Positions 35,412 to 45,182 of a stretch of 59,465 bases of DNA are shown here, one piece after another. The DNA is taken from assembly GCA_947074105.1 (NCBI GenBank), contig CAMTON010000010.1:1-59465 (forward strand). The letters run 5' to 3'. Source of the stretch: an uncultured Bacteroidales bacterium. GTDB taxonomy: Bacteria; Bacteroidota; Bacteroidia; Bacteroidales; JAUNSR01. Position numbers and translations under genes: made by a program. The notes under the pieces are model-generated. The model was not told where the DNA came from, ran no database searches, and saw only the letters and a list, made by a program, of their open reading frames with translations. The first letter of the stretch is position 1, and the number at the start of each line of letters is the position of its first letter.

Positions 35412-37709
35412 ATGAAGAAAATTTTATTACTGATGGTCGGCATTTGCTGTACCCTTATATTTCCATATACACTAACGGCACAGAAATTCACTGATGCAAA
35501 TATATTCGGACATGTGGTTGACAAAAATTCAGGCGAACACCTTTCATATATAAACATCGTTGTAAAAGGTACTTCCGTAGGAACAGTCACAGACAACAGC
35601 GGTCACTATTTTCTTAAAAACATTCCTGAAGGAGAACTTGTCATCGAGGCAAGCTCACTGGGATATAAGAGTGTTACAAAAACCATAAACATAAAAAAGA
35701 ACCAGTCGCTTGAAGTAAACTTCGACATCGAGGAAGATCAGATAGCGCTCGACAATGTTGTGGTATCGGCAAATCCTATTATGGAAACACGTAAGGTATC
35801 TCCGACTCTTATCAATGTGCTTGACATAAAAAGTTTCGAATCGACAAACTCTGCCAATCTTTCTCAGGGTCTTAATTTCCAGCCCGGAGTAAGAGTGGAA
35901 AACAACTGTCAGAACTGCGGTTATACACAGGTACGCATCAACGGCCTGGAAGGACCCTATACCCAGATTCTTATCGACTCACGTCCTATCTTCAGCGCTC
36001 TTTCTGCAGTCTACGGTCTTGAACAGATACCGGCCAATATGATTGAAAAGGTAGAAGTTATGCGCGGAGGCGGTTCTGCCATCACGGGGGCTGCAGCCAT
36101 AGCAGGCTCTATAAATATCATAACAAAAGAGCCAACTAAAAATACCGCGCAGATTGCCCATACCCTTACCTCTATCGGAGGCGGTGGTGCTATCGACAAC
36201 AATACTACTGTAAACGCTTCACTTGTTACCGATAATCAGAAGGGTGGAATATACGTATTCGGACAAAGCCGCAACCGCGATTCTTACGATCACGACGGCG
36301 ATGGTTTTTCAGAACTTCCAAAACTTAAAAACAATACTTTCGGATTCCGTTCTTTTGTGAAAACAGGCAGTTATTCCAAGATAACTCTTGAATATCATAA
36401 CATGCAGGAGTTCCGACGCGGAGGAAACCTGTTCAACCGTCCTCCACATGAAGCCGATATCGCAGAGCAGGTAGAAAGTTCGATTAACGGAGGAGGTCTT
36501 AAATTCGATATGTTCAGCAAAGACAGCCGTCAGCGTTTCACTGCTTATACTTCGGCTCAGTATATACATAGAAACAGCTACTATGGCGGCGGACAGGATC
36601 CTAACGCTTATGGCGAAACAACAAATCTTACTCTTCTCGGAGGTTTACAATATTCATATAAATTCAACAAATGTCTGTTCATGCCTGCCGAACTTACTGC
36701 CGGTACCGAGTTTACGGCCGACAATATCGACGATGATATGTGGGGATACGACCGTTATATCAAACAGAATGTACGTACTTTCGGTGCATTCGCTCAGAAT
36801 GAATGGAAGAATGACCGCTGGGGTTTTCTTATAGGCACAAGACTGGATAAGCATAATCTTCTTAAAAATCCTATATTCAGCCCCCGCGCCAATCTTCGCT
36901 ATAATCCGACGGAAAACATAAATTTCCGCGCCACATATACAGCCGGCTTTCGTGCCCCTCAGGCATTTGACGAAGACCTTCATATCGACAATGTAGGCGG
37001 AACAGTCTCTATGATTGAGATTGATCCGAATCTTAAAGAGGAGAAATCCAACAGTTTCAGTTTCTCGGCGGATATGTATAAATCATTCGGTGATTTCAGC
37101 ACAAATCTTCTTCTTGAAGGTTTCTATACACGTCTGAATAATGTTTTCCTGCTTGAAGACATAGGCTTCCGTGATGAAGTTCTTATAAGGCAGCGACGTA
37201 ACGGCGAAGGAGCTAAAGTTTACGGTGCTACGATAGAAGGGAAAATGGCATATAAGAATAAATTCGATCTTCAGGTCGGTGCTACTATACAGAGAAGTTT
37301 CTACGACGAGGCCGAAGTATGGAGCGATGATGTGGAAGCTGAAAAACGAATGTTCAGAACTCCTGATATTTACGGTTACTTCACTGCAAACTATACGCCG
37401 TTTACTCCCCTTACACTTTCTTTTTCCGGAACATATACCGGCACTATGCTTGTTCAGCACCGTGCGGGAGCAGAAAATGTCCCTACAGACTGTAATGTGG
37501 AAACACCCGATTTCTTTGATATAAATTTCAAAGCCGCATATAAATTCGCAATCTACAGAGGTATAGATATGGAAATAAATGCCGGAGTACAGAATATATT
37601 CAATGCATATCAGAAAGATTTCGATAAAGGAGAGAACCGTGATTCGGGATATATTTACGGACCTGCAGCTCCACGTTCTATCTTTGCGGGAGTAAAGCTT
37701 TCGTTTTAG
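35412..37709 (+). CDS. TonB-dependent outer membrane receptor (CirA/FepA type)
   Basis: A 765-residue outer-membrane receptor. A signal peptide (about 1-24, ending TLTAQ) is followed by a carboxypeptidase-D-regulatory-like domain (about 29-105), a plug (about 115-235; VRINGLEGPYTQILIDSRPIFSAL in two halves; MIEKVEVMRGG; GSINIITKEP) and a 22-strand-type barrel ending FAGVKLSF. The plug has a CxxC pair (NNCQNCGYTQ) that could bind a metal or form a disulfide. There is no SusD partner, so the cargo is probably a metal, metal chelate or cofactor rather than a glycan. This fits the His-rich gene before it. Confidence 0.92.
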   Translation: MKKILLLMVGICCTLIFPYTLTAQKFTDANIFGHVVDKNSGEHLSYINIVVKGTSVGTVTDNSGHYFLKNIPEGELVIEASSLGYKSVTKTINIKKNQSLEVNFDIEEDQIALDNVVVSANPIMETRKVSPTLINVLDIKSFESTNSANLSQGLNFQPGVRVENNCQNCGYTQVRINGLEGPYTQILIDSRPIFSALSAVYGLEQIPANMIEKVEVMRGGGSAITGAAAIAGSINIITKEPTKNTAQIAHTLTSIGGGGAIDNNTTVNASLVTDNQKGGIYVFGQSRNRDSYDHDGDGFSELPKLKNNTFGFRSFVKTGSYSKITLEYHNMQEFRRGGNLFNRPPHEADIAEQVESSINGGGLKFDMFSKDSRQRFTAYTSAQYIHRNSYYGGGQDPNAYGETTNLTLLGGLQYSYKFNKCLFMPAELTAGTEFTADNIDDDMWGYDRYIKQNVRTFGAFAQNEWKNDRWGFLIGTRLDKHNLLKNPIFSPRANLRYNPTENINFRATYTAGFRAPQAFDEDLHIDNVGGTVSMIEIDPNLKEEKSNSFSFSADMYKSFGDFSTNLLLEGFYTRLNNVFLLEDIGFRDEVLIRQRRNGEGAKVYGATIEGKMAYKNKFDLQVGATIQRSFYDEAEVWSDDVEAEKRMFRTPDIYGYFTANYTPFTPLTLSFSGTYTGTMLVQHRAGAENVPTDCNVETPDFFDINFKAAYKFAIYRGIDMEINAGVQNIFNAYQKDFDKGENRDSGYIYGPAAPRSIFAGVKLSF

Positions 37710-37715
37710 GATTTC

Positions 37716-37788
37716 CGGCTGCCGATCGACCGATTTCCGGGCAGTGCCAGGTCGAACGGCAGCCGCTGTCAGACCTGCCACCGCCCGG
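37716..37788. repeat. GC-rich nested inverted repeats
   Basis: CGGCTGCCGATCGACC (37716-37731) pairs with GGTCGAACGGCAGCCG (37750-37765) at 15 of 16 positions. Overlapping it, CCGGGCAGTGCCAGGTC (37737-37753) pairs with GACCTGCCACCGCCCGG (37772-37788) at 15 of 17 positions. The two hairpins are mutually exclusive. Confidence 0.75.
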
Positions 37789-37800
37789 CAACCGCAATAA

Positions 37801-37832
37801 GAATCCGGTCTTATCAGAATCCGGTCTTATTA
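37801..37832. repeat. Tandem duplication of a 16-base unit
   Basis: GAATCCGGTCTTAT occurs at 37801-37814 and again at 37817-37830, a 16-base period. It lies between the GC-rich inverted repeats and the shared terminator. Confidence 0.75.
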
Positions 37833-37893
37833 AAAACAACATTGTATTAAAAAAAATATTCCCATAGGGATTACAGTATTATATAAAAAAAGC

Positions 37894-37928
37894 AAAAGCG
37901 GTGATCCCTCTGAGGGTCACCGCTTTTT
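37894..37928. terminator. Bidirectional terminator for the TonB receptor gene and the leu operon
   Basis: AAAAGCGGTGA plus CCC pair with GGG plus TCACCGCTTTT, flanked by A and T runs. It serves both converging transcripts. Confidence 0.85.
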
Positions 37929-38028
37929 TAAAATTCAAAGCTTGAAGTCATATTTAATAAAAACAGACTCTGTTAATTATATACTCCGCAATATATATTT
38001 TACACGCTTTTTTATTATGGATAGAAAT

Positions 38029-39102
38029 TTAATTATTCTTGATATAATTCACAATCCACTCTCCTACTTCTGAAGTAGAATATTTTTTGTTTCCTTCTTC
38101 CTGAATATCTCCTGTTCTTACCATCTGATCCATAGAAGCGTCAACAGCGTCACGGATAAGTTTTGCTTCTTCTTTAAGAGAAAAAGCATAATCAAACATC
38201 ATTGCAGCCGAAAGTATAGTGGCAAGAGGATTAGCGATGTTCTGTCCCGCAGCCTGAGGCCATGATCCGTGGATAGGTTCAAATACTGAAGTATATGTAC
38301 CGATAGAAGCAGAAGGGAGCATACCCATAGAGCCTGTAATAACCGAACCTTCGTCAGTAAGGATATCACCGAACATATTTTCAGTAACCATTACGTCGAA
38401 ATCTTTAGGCCACTGAATCATACGCATTGCAGCATTGTCAACAAACATGAATTCAGTTTCAACTTCAGGATAGCGAGGTGCTATTTCTTTTGCTATCTCT
38501 CTCCACAGGCGTGAAGTGGCAAGAACGTTTGCCTTATCTACGATAGTAAGTTTTTTTCTGCGTTTCATTGCATATTCGTAAGCAAGAGTAACGATTCTCT
38601 CAATTTCCTCACGAGAATAGACACAAGTATCATAAGCAGTATTGCCATCTTCAGAACGGCCCTGAGGACGTCCGAAGTACATACCACCTGTCAGTTCGCG
38701 GATACACATGAAATCTGCTCCGTCGATAAGATCGGCTCTTAGTGGTGATTTGTGGATAAGGCAAGGGAAAGTCGTTACAGGACGGATATTAGCGTAAAGA
38801 CCAAGTTTTTTTCTCATTGCAAGAAGTCCCTGCTCAGGACGCACTTTCGCAGTCGGATCGTTATCGAACTTAGGATCACCTACGGCACCGAAAAGCACCG
38901 CGTCACTCTCCATACAGATCTGATGAGTATCATCCGGATAAGGATTACCTACTTTATCGATAGCATCCGCTCCGCAGATCCCATAAGTATATTCAATTTC
39001 ATGATTGAATTTCTCACAAACTGCTTTTGTCACATTCAAAGCCTGTTCGATTATTTCCGGTCCGATTCCGTCGCCCGGTAATACTGCGATTTTTAATTTC
39101 AT
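38029..39102 (-). CDS. leuB: 3-isopropylmalate dehydrogenase
   Basis: A 357-residue enzyme that oxidises and decarboxylates 3-isopropylmalate to 2-oxoisocaproate in leucine synthesis. I start it at the ATG at 39102 ([17 protein letters not shown], the usual N-terminus) rather than 39141, whose 13 extra residues have no support. Family segments seen: [26 protein letters not shown], the substrate-site [20 protein letters not shown], the NAD-binding [10 protein letters not shown] and [18 protein letters not shown]. It is the last gene of the leu operon, 217 bases after the preceding gene, and ends near the shared terminator. Confidence 0.96.
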   Translation of the reverse strand: MKLKIAVLPGDGIGPEIIEQALNVTKAVCEKFNHEIEYTYGICGADAIDKVGNPYPDDTHQICMESDAVLFGAVGDPKFDNDPTAKVRPEQGLLAMRKKLGLYANIRPVTTFPCLIHKSPLRADLIDGADFMCIRELTGGMYFGRPQGRSEDGNTAYDTCVYSREEIERIVTLAYEYAMKRRKKLTIVDKANVLATSRLWREIAKEIAPRYPEVETEFMFVDNAAMRMIQWPKDFDVMVTENMFGDILTDEGSVITGSMGMLPSASIGTYTSVFEPIHGSWPQAAGQNIANPLATILSAAMMFDYAFSLKEEAKLIRDAVDASMDQMVRTGDIQEEGNKKYSTSEVGEWIVNYIKNN

Positions 39103-39319
39103 TTTTATTGGTATTTTTTTTTGAATAGTTGTCAGCAGCATAGCTTATACTGCATTCTCCTATCCGATTCTTTTTATTTTTTCTGTAAAAGCATTAAAAA
39201 AAATGCCGGGCTGCATATAGAACATATCTCCTTTTGCCCTTTAAATATCTCTTTCTTCTCAAAGAAATATTTTAAAACTGTTTTTATATTAAAGCGATTG
39301 TTTTCTCTTCAAAAAGAGG

Positions 39320-40858
39320 TCAGCCTTTCTGCTGATCATAAACCATTTTCTCAAGTTTATTAAGCATTTTGATTGTTGCTTTGATAGCGGCTTCACTCTG
39401 GTCGGCATCAAGACCTTTTGTCTTGAATGTAAGTCCCTCATAATCCCATGAGATCAGTGCCTGCACAAGTGCGTCGGTACGTCCTCCCGGAGGAATAGTG
39501 ATGGAGTAATTCGTAAGTTTCGGGAATTTACGTTCCAGCTGTTCACTGTAAATCTTTTTCAGAGCCTTCATAAAAGCATCATACTGTCCGTCGCCGGAAG
39601 ATGAAGACTCATAAACCTTATCATTGATTTCGATTTTCAAAGCAGCGAAAGGTTTCAGTCCGTGAGCCAGTGAAAGTGAATAATTAAGAATTCTGATATG
39701 AACTTCATCTGAATCCTGCTGAAGAACGTCGGCCATGATATAAGGAAGATCTTCCTGTGTAACGATCTCTTTTTTATCTCCGAGCTCAATGATACGCTGA
39801 GTCACTTTTCTCATCGATTCATCATCAAGACTTATACCGAGAGCTTCAAGATTCATACTGATATTTGCTTTTCCTGATGTTTTTCCAAGAGCATATTCTC
39901 TCATTCGACCGAAACGTTCCGGCAAAAGATCATTGAAGTAAAGATTGTCTTTGGAATCTCCGTCGGCATGAACTCCCGCACATTGTGTGAATACGTTTTC
40001 TCCTACAATCGGTGTATTACCCGAAATGCGTACTCCCGAATATGACTCTACAAGACGGCTGGCCTGATTAAGTTTCTCTTCATTAATTCCGGTCTCCGCA
40101 TCCAGCATGTCATGAAGCACAGCGATAAGACTCGAAAGTGTGGCGTTTCCTGCTCTCTCACCAAGACCGTTGACGGTACAATGCAGACCTGTCACTCCGA
40201 CTTTTGCAGCCGCAAAAGCATTGGAGACAGCAAGGTCATAATCATTATGTCCGTGAAAATCGAAATGTAGTTCTGGAAAACGTTTAAGAATACGTGTACA
40301 AAGTGAAAATGTCTGATAAGGAGAAAGAATTCCCAGAGTATCGGAAAGCATAAATCGTTTGATACCTGAATCTTTCAGAGCCTCGATCATTGAGAAAACA
40401 TATTCCGGAGAATGAAGCATTCCGTTTGACCAGTCTTCAAGATACAGATTTACTTCTATACCCTGCTCATTGGCAAGTTTCACGTTGCGTTTTACATCTT
40501 CGAAATGTTGTTCCGGAGTCTTACGCAGCTGACTTTCGCAATGTTTCAGCGATCCTTTGGCAAGCAGATTCATTACTCTTGCGCCTGCAGATTTTATCCA
40601 GTTAATTGAAACACCGTTATCAACAAAGCCGAGAACCTCTATCTGCGGTATGCGTCCTGTAGATTCCGCCCATTCGATAATTCTTTTCACTCCCTGATAT
40701 TCACCGTCGGAAACTCTTGCCGAAGCGATCTCAAGACGATCTACTCCGACTTCCTCAAGCAGAAATCTGGCAATGTTAAGTTTTTCATTCGAGTTAAAAG
40801 CTACACCTGATGTCTGTTCTCCATCTCTCAGGGTGGTGTCCATTATTTCAAATCTCAT
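39320..40858 (-). CDS. Second 2-isopropylmalate synthase-like enzyme (possible citramalate synthase)
   Basis: A 512-residue DRE-TIM metallolyase. The catalytic start [16 protein letters not shown], the metal-binding HGHNDYDLAVSNA (about residue 200) and NGLGERAGNATL are typical of the 2-IPMS/homocitrate/citramalate synthase family. A LeuA-type allosteric domain follows (about 395-500, SSSGDGQYDAFMKAL). A normal leuA opens the operon, so this copy probably accepts a different 2-oxoacid, for instance pyruvate to make citramalate for isoleucine. Sequence alone cannot settle substrate choice. It lies 94 bases after leuD, with a weak hairpin between. Confidence 0.85.
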   Translation of the reverse strand: MRFEIMDTTLRDGEQTSGVAFNSNEKLNIARFLLEEVGVDRLEIASARVSDGEYQGVKRIIEWAESTGRIPQIEVLGFVDNGVSINWIKSAGARVMNLLAKGSLKHCESQLRKTPEQHFEDVKRNVKLANEQGIEVNLYLEDWSNGMLHSPEYVFSMIEALKDSGIKRFMLSDTLGILSPYQTFSLCTRILKRFPELHFDFHGHNDYDLAVSNAFAAAKVGVTGLHCTVNGLGERAGNATLSSLIAVLHDMLDAETGINEEKLNQASRLVESYSGVRISGNTPIVGENVFTQCAGVHADGDSKDNLYFNDLLPERFGRMREYALGKTSGKANISMNLEALGISLDDESMRKVTQRIIELGDKKEIVTQEDLPYIMADVLQQDSDEVHIRILNYSLSLAHGLKPFAALKIEINDKVYESSSSGDGQYDAFMKALKKIYSEQLERKFPKLTNYSITIPPGGRTDALVQALISWDYEGLTFKTKGLDADQSEAAIKATIKMLNKLEKMVYDQQKG

Positions 40859-40886
40859 AACAAGGTTTTAAGTAATTCATATTAGA

Positions 40887-40932
40887 AAACCGGAAAGAGA
40901 AGGAGTGAAAAAACACTTTCTCTTTTCGGTCA
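40887..40932 (-). terminator. Weak hairpin between leuD and the second synthase gene
   Basis: ACCGGAAAGAGA pairs imperfectly with TCTCTTTTCGGT and the minus strand then has TTTTC. It may partly terminate within the operon or mark an RNA end. Confidence 0.35.
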
Positions 40933-40952
40933 GTATTGTGTCGATAACAAAT

Positions 40953-41549
40953 TTATACCGCAGGATGTTGAGTCTCGTAATTTACTATCTCATCTTTTTT
41001 GCTCAACAGATAATCGATATCGTCGTATCCGTTAAGAAGGCAGTTTTTCTTATAAGAATTAATATCGAAATGCTCTTTATTTCCTGTTCCGTTATTAGTT
41101 ATTGTCTGAGTCTCAAGATCGACAGTCACAGTATTTTTAGCGTCTTTCTTGTTTGATTCGAAAATCTCCGCAAGGAAATCTTCACTTACGACTACCGGAA
41201 GAACCCCGTTATTCAAAGCATTGTTTTTAAAGATGTCGGCAAAGAAGCTCGATACGACAACTCTGAAACCAAAGCCTGCTACAGCCCATGCCGCATGCTC
41301 ACGGCTTGATCCGCTACCGAAGTTTTTTCCTGCTACAAGCACCTCTCCCGAATAATTGTCATTATTCAGTACGAAATCAGGGTTCTTATCTCCTGACTTT
41401 GTATATCTCCAGTCAAAAAACAGATTGTCGCCGAATCCCTCTTTATCTGTCGCTTTAAGAAAGCGTGCAGGGATAATCTGATCAGTATCGACATTTTCAA
41501 TAGGAAGAGGATAATATGATGATGTTATTGTAGTGAATTTCTGTTTCAT
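40953..41549 (-). CDS. leuD: 3-isopropylmalate dehydratase, small subunit
   Basis: A 198-residue swivel subunit of isopropylmalate isomerase, the partner of LeuC. It has the family opening [13 protein letters not shown], the substrate-binding loop [25 protein letters not shown] and [18 protein letters not shown]. Length is normal. It lies 11 bases after leuC in the leu operon. Confidence 0.96.
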   Translation of the reverse strand: MKQKFTTITSSYYPLPIENVDTDQIIPARFLKATDKEGFGDNLFFDWRYTKSGDKNPDFVLNNDNYSGEVLVAGKNFGSGSSREHAAWAVAGFGFRVVVSSFFADIFKNNALNNGVLPVVVSEDFLAEIFESNKKDAKNTVTVDLETQTITNNGTGNKEHFDINSYKKNCLLNGYDDIDYLLSKKDEIVNYETQHPAV

Positions 41550-41560
41550 AATAATTTCTT

Positions 41561-42955
41561 TTATAGATTTTCTCTAGGATCAGTGATATAACCTGTTACT
41601 GCTGCCGCAGCTGCCACAAGCGGTCCGCAAAGGATCGTTCTTGCACCCGGCCCCTGACGTCCTTCGAAATTTCTGTTTGATGTCGACATAGCATATTTGC
41701 CGGCAGGCACTTTATCATCATTCATCGCAAGACATGCGCTGCAACCCGGCTGACGGATTTCAAATCCTGCTTCGTTAAGTATCTTGTCTAGTCCTTCTTC
41801 ACGGATCTGCTGATCAACACCCCATGATCCAGGAACAAGCCAGCAAACAATGTCTTCAGCTTTTTGCTTTCCTTTCACAAATTCAGCGAAAGCTCTGAAA
41901 TCTTCGATACGACCGTTAGTACAGCTTCCAAGAAAGACATAATCGATTTTCTTACCAAGCATCTTTTCTCCCGGTTTGAAGCCCATATAGTCAAGTGATT
42001 TCATATAAGTCTCTTTTCCGGCTTCATCGATAGTGTCAAGAGAAGGAATCTCCGAGTCGATTGCCATACCCATACCAGGATTAGTTCCGTAAGTCACCAT
42101 AGGGCTGATATCTGCCGCGTCGAAATAAAGCTCTTTGTCAAACACAGCATCATCGCCTGAATAAAGAGTACGGTAGTAAGCCTCAGCCTTATCCCACTCT
42201 TCTCCTGTCGGAGCGAATTCTCTTCCTTTTACATAATCGATAGTTGTCTGGTCAGGAGCGATCATACCTCCGCGCGCACCCATTTCGATACTCATGTTAC
42301 ACACGGTCATTCTCTCTTCCATACTCATGTTACGGATTACGTCACCCGCAAATTCGATGAAATATCCGGTTGCTCCGCCTGTTGTAACTTTCGATGTGAT
42401 ATAAAGTACAACATCTTTTGCCGTTACGCCTTTACCCAAATTACCATTTACATTGATACGCATCGTCTTAGGCTTAGACTGAAGGATACACTGCGACGCA
42501 AGAACCATTTCAACTTCCGATGTTCCGATACCGAATGCTACTGCTCCGAAAGCACCGTGAGTGGAAGTATGAGAGTCTCCGCATACGATAGTCATTCCAG
42601 GACGGGTAATACCGTTTTCAGGTCCGATGATATGGATGACTCCGTTTTTAGGATTTCCAAGTCCGTAGTATGTCACTCCGAACTCAGTTGCATTTTTCTC
42701 AAGTGTATCAACCTGATTTCTTGAAACCGGATCAGATATAGGCTGATCCTGATTGATTGTAGGTATGTTGTGGTCCGGAGAACATGTAGTCTGTGCCGGA
42801 CGGAATACTTTAAGACCTCTTTTTCTTAAACCTTCAAAAGCCTGTGGTGATGTTACCTCATGACAGTAGTGACGGTCAATGTATAATTGTACGGGACCGT
42901 CGGATACTGAACTTACAACGTGTGAATCCCAAATCTTATCAAATAATGTATTCAT
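41561..42955 (-). CDS. leuC: 3-isopropylmalate dehydratase, large subunit
   Basis: A 464-residue aconitase-family subunit that carries the 4Fe-4S cluster and isomerises 2- to 3-isopropylmalate with LeuD. Cluster cysteines are in [12 protein letters not shown] and in [11 protein letters not shown]; active-site segments include [23 protein letters not shown]. The ending ([19 protein letters not shown]) is typical. It lies 17 bases after leuA. Confidence 0.97.
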   Translation of the reverse strand: MNTLFDKIWDSHVVSSVSDGPVQLYIDRHYCHEVTSPQAFEGLRKRGLKVFRPAQTTCSPDHNIPTINQDQPISDPVSRNQVDTLEKNATEFGVTYYGLGNPKNGVIHIIGPENGITRPGMTIVCGDSHTSTHGAFGAVAFGIGTSEVEMVLASQCILQSKPKTMRINVNGNLGKGVTAKDVVLYITSKVTTGGATGYFIEFAGDVIRNMSMEERMTVCNMSIEMGARGGMIAPDQTTIDYVKGREFAPTGEEWDKAEAYYRTLYSGDDAVFDKELYFDAADISPMVTYGTNPGMGMAIDSEIPSLDTIDEAGKETYMKSLDYMGFKPGEKMLGKKIDYVFLGSCTNGRIEDFRAFAEFVKGKQKAEDIVCWLVPGSWGVDQQIREEGLDKILNEAGFEIRQPGCSACLAMNDDKVPAGKYAMSTSNRNFEGRQGPGARTILCGPLVAAAAAVTGYITDPRENL

Positions 42956-42972
42956 CTTAATTTTATCTGTAG

Positions 42973-44469
42973 TTACTCGTTTATCTTATTAATTGCATCT
43001 ATAAATGCTTCAAGAGAAGCTGCTATAATGTCGGTATTGGCACCGAATCCATAATACACCTGACCTTTATGCTCAACCTGCATATGCACCTTACCTATAT
43101 CGTCACTTCCTTTTGTTATTGCCTGGATTACAAACTCCTGCACTGTCATCTGACGTCTTATAATCTGTTTTACAGCTTTAATCGCAGCATCGACAGGTCC
43201 GTTACCCTGAGCTGCCGCTTCAAAACTCTCACCTGCAATCTCAAGACCGACACTTGCTATAGCTTTTACACCTACACCAGAAGTTACCTGAAGGTAATCA
43301 AGTTTTATACGGTGATATGAAGTTCTTTCCTGACCGGCAAGCATAAGGATATCATCATCATTGATATCTTTCTTAGAGTCGGCAAGGCGAAGGAATTTTT
43401 CATAAACCTGATCAAGATGCTCTTTATCAAGGTTTACTCCATTCATCTCAAGGCGGTATTTAAGAGCTGCACGTCCTGATCTTGCTGTAAGCTGAATTGA
43501 GTTTTCATCAAGACCTACATCTTTAGGATCGATGATTTCATAGCTTTCGCGATTCTTTAATACACCGTCCTGATGAATACCGGAACTGTGAGCAAAAGCA
43601 TTACGGCCTACGATAGCTTTGTTTGCCTGCACAGGCATGTTCATAAGACCTGAAACCATTTTGCTGACACCTGAGATACGCTGTGTATTTATGTTTGTCG
43701 AGATATTAAGGTCATGATGACATTTCATAATCATTGCTACCTCTTCAAGTGACGTATTTCCCGCACGTTCACCGATTCCATTGATAGTAACTTCTGCCTG
43801 ACGAGCTCCGTTCATAATACCAGAAACGGTATTGGCGGTTGCCATACCAAGGTCATTGTGGCAGTGAGTAGCTATCACAACATTGTCAATCCCTTTCACA
43901 TTTTCTTTAAGGAAAAGAATTTTCTGTCCGAACTGTTCCGGAAGACAATAGCCTGTCGTATCCGGAATATTTATTGTCGTCGCTCCTGCTTTGATAACAG
44001 CCTCTACAACACGTGCAAGATATTCATTATCAGTTCTTCCCGCATCTTCAGCATAGAACTGGACATCTTCTACATATCTCTTTGCATATTTTACAGCAGC
44101 TACAGCTCTTTCGATAATCTCTTCTCTTGTAGAATTGAATTTATGTCTGATATGATAATCCGATGTTCCTATACCAGTATGTATACGACCGCGTTTCGCA
44201 TATTTAAGCGCTTCGGCTGCTACATCGATATCTCTTTCCACTGCTCTTGTCAGGGCACATACGACCGGCCAGGTCACCGCTTTAGATATTTCTACCACAG
44301 AGTTGAAGTCTCCCGGGCTGGAAACCGGAAAACCTGCCTCAATAATATCTACCCCTAAAGATTCTAATGCTCTTGCAACCTGAATCTTTTCTACCGTATT
44401 CAACTGACAGCCCGGCACCTGCTCACCGTCACGTAAAGTAGTATCAAAAATGAATAATTTATCAGACAT
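42973..44469 (-). CDS. leuA: 2-isopropylmalate synthase
   Basis: A 498-residue enzyme that condenses acetyl-CoA with 2-oxoisovalerate, the committing step of leucine synthesis. The catalytic N-terminus [16 protein letters not shown], the metal-binding [13 protein letters not shown] and [16 protein letters not shown] are all present. The C-terminal leucine-binding regulatory domain (about 385-498) includes [15 protein letters not shown], so feedback inhibition is expected. It is the first structural gene after an attenuator, whose T run ends 28 bases before this ATG. Confidence 0.96.
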   Translation of the reverse strand: MSDKLFIFDTTLRDGEQVPGCQLNTVEKIQVARALESLGVDIIEAGFPVSSPGDFNSVVEISKAVTWPVVCALTRAVERDIDVAAEALKYAKRGRIHTGIGTSDYHIRHKFNSTREEIIERAVAAVKYAKRYVEDVQFYAEDAGRTDNEYLARVVEAVIKAGATTINIPDTTGYCLPEQFGQKILFLKENVKGIDNVVIATHCHNDLGMATANTVSGIMNGARQAEVTINGIGERAGNTSLEEVAMIMKCHHDLNISTNINTQRISGVSKMVSGLMNMPVQANKAIVGRNAFAHSSGIHQDGVLKNRESYEIIDPKDVGLDENSIQLTARSGRAALKYRLEMNGVNLDKEHLDQVYEKFLRLADSKKDINDDDILMLAGQERTSYHRIKLDYLQVTSGVGVKAIASVGLEIAGESFEAAAQGNGPVDAAIKAVKQIIRRQMTVQEFVIQAITKGSDDIGKVHMQVEHKGQVYYGFGANTDIIAASLEAFIDAINKINE

Positions 44470-44497
44470 ATATTTAAATTTTTCTTATTGGCACATC

Positions 44498-44533
44498 AAA
44501 AAAAAAGCCTTTCATTACGTTAGTAAGAAAGGC
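44498..44533 (-). terminator. Attenuator terminator in the leu leader
   Basis: On the minus strand GCCTTTC plus TTAC pair with GTAA plus GAAAGGC (arms at 44507-44513 and 44527-44533, one bulge). The stem is followed by nine T residues. It sits between the leader peptide and leuA, as in amino-acid attenuators. Confidence 0.85.
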
Positions 44534-44583
44534 CCGAATATTATTTTTATATCCTATGTTTCACTTTGCACACAACCTCCTTA

Positions 44584-44643
44584 CTACTCATCTCCAGAGA
44601 GCAGAATAATAATTAAATTAATATTTAGTGAAATATTGAACAT
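44584..44643 (-). CDS. Putative leu operon leader peptide
   Basis: A 19-codon reading frame starting with ATG and ending in TAG, encoding MFNISLNINLIIILLSGDE. It has four Leu and five Ile codons in 19 residues, with six in an unbroken LIIILL run. It starts about 40 bases after the -7 box and ends about 51 bases before the attenuator stem. By analogy with enteric leu/ilv leaders, ribosome stalling at these codons when Leu- or Ile-tRNA is scarce would prevent the terminator from forming. Too short for gene finders; the call rests on position and composition. Confidence 0.75.
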   Translation of the reverse strand: MFNISLNINLIIILLSGDE

Positions 44644-44682
44644 ATTTTTAATTATTTATCGGTATTGTTTATTTTACGAGTG

Positions 44683-44713
44683 CAAATATAAACAGTTGCC
44701 TTTACATTCCAAA
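44683..44713 (-). promoter_or_regulatory. Promoter of the leu operon
   Basis: On the minus strand TTTG (44713-44710) is followed after exactly 19 bases by TATATTTG (44690-44683), a full match to the Bacteroidota consensus. The leader peptide starts 39 bases downstream of the -7 box. Confidence 0.82.
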
Positions 44714-45182
44714 AGTTTTAGGAATTATTTTATTATGAAATATAAGTTTTCAGCTTTTATTAGTTTCATATTATAAGAAAGACTCACAATTATCTACCGG
44801 AGGCATCCGTAAACGCTTTTTATTAAAAATTATCTACGTTAATTAAGTAATATATAATATATTTATCACTTGAGTTTACTGTTTTTTATTCAATCAAGTA
44901 CACAAATAATCAGCATATTACATGGTAAATACCGGATGATGATAACCATCTGATAATTTACCGGCATAACCTCATAATTTACTATAGTTAAAAACCAATT
45001 TTCCGGATAGTGATCTTTCATTGCATAATTTTATCTTTATATAGGTTTTAATTCATAAAACAGAAGCGCTTTTATGCATATAAATAAAAAAAATATCAAT
45101 TTCAATTTTTAATAGTGATAAGGGATAAATTAATGATGACAAATTACTTACATTTGGAAAAAGAATATAGAATCACATTTAA
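44714..45182. other. Intergenic region upstream of the TPR kinases
   Basis: No gene is seen. There is a hairpin at 44924-44962 (GGTAAAT pairing with ATTTACC) without a T run, and a TACATTTG box at 45149-45156 before the first kinase. The remainder is AT-rich and featureless. Confidence 0.5.
45149..45156 (+). promoter_or_regulatory. Possible -7 box of the TPR kinase operon
   Basis: TACATTTG fits TAnnTTTG, 26 bases before the first ATG. No -33 match is seen. Confidence 0.35.

Larger units (their letters stand above)
37710..38028. other. Convergent intergenic region (TonB receptor / leuB)
   Basis: No gene is seen. It contains a GC-rich multi-hairpin element (37716-37788), a tandem 16-base repeat (37801-37830) and a strong bidirectional terminator (37894-37928). 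The first element stands out sharply from the AT-rich surroundings. Confidence 0.7.

Noticed and set aside
37083..37781. 232-codon minus-strand frame overlapping the 3' end of the TonB receptor
   Set aside because: Antisense to a well-supported beta-barrel. It has no recognisable domain and extends into the GC-rich hairpin element.
37716..37830. Insertion-sequence terminal repeats
   Set aside because: The inverted arms are nested and only tens of bases apart, with no transposase and no flanking target duplication.
44544..44585. Alternative leader ORF (MSSKEVVCKVKHRI) overlapping the end of the leu leader peptide
   Set aside because: It starts inside the last codons of the Leu/Ile-rich ORF and has only one Ile and no Leu. 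The upstream ORF is better placed and has the expected codon content.
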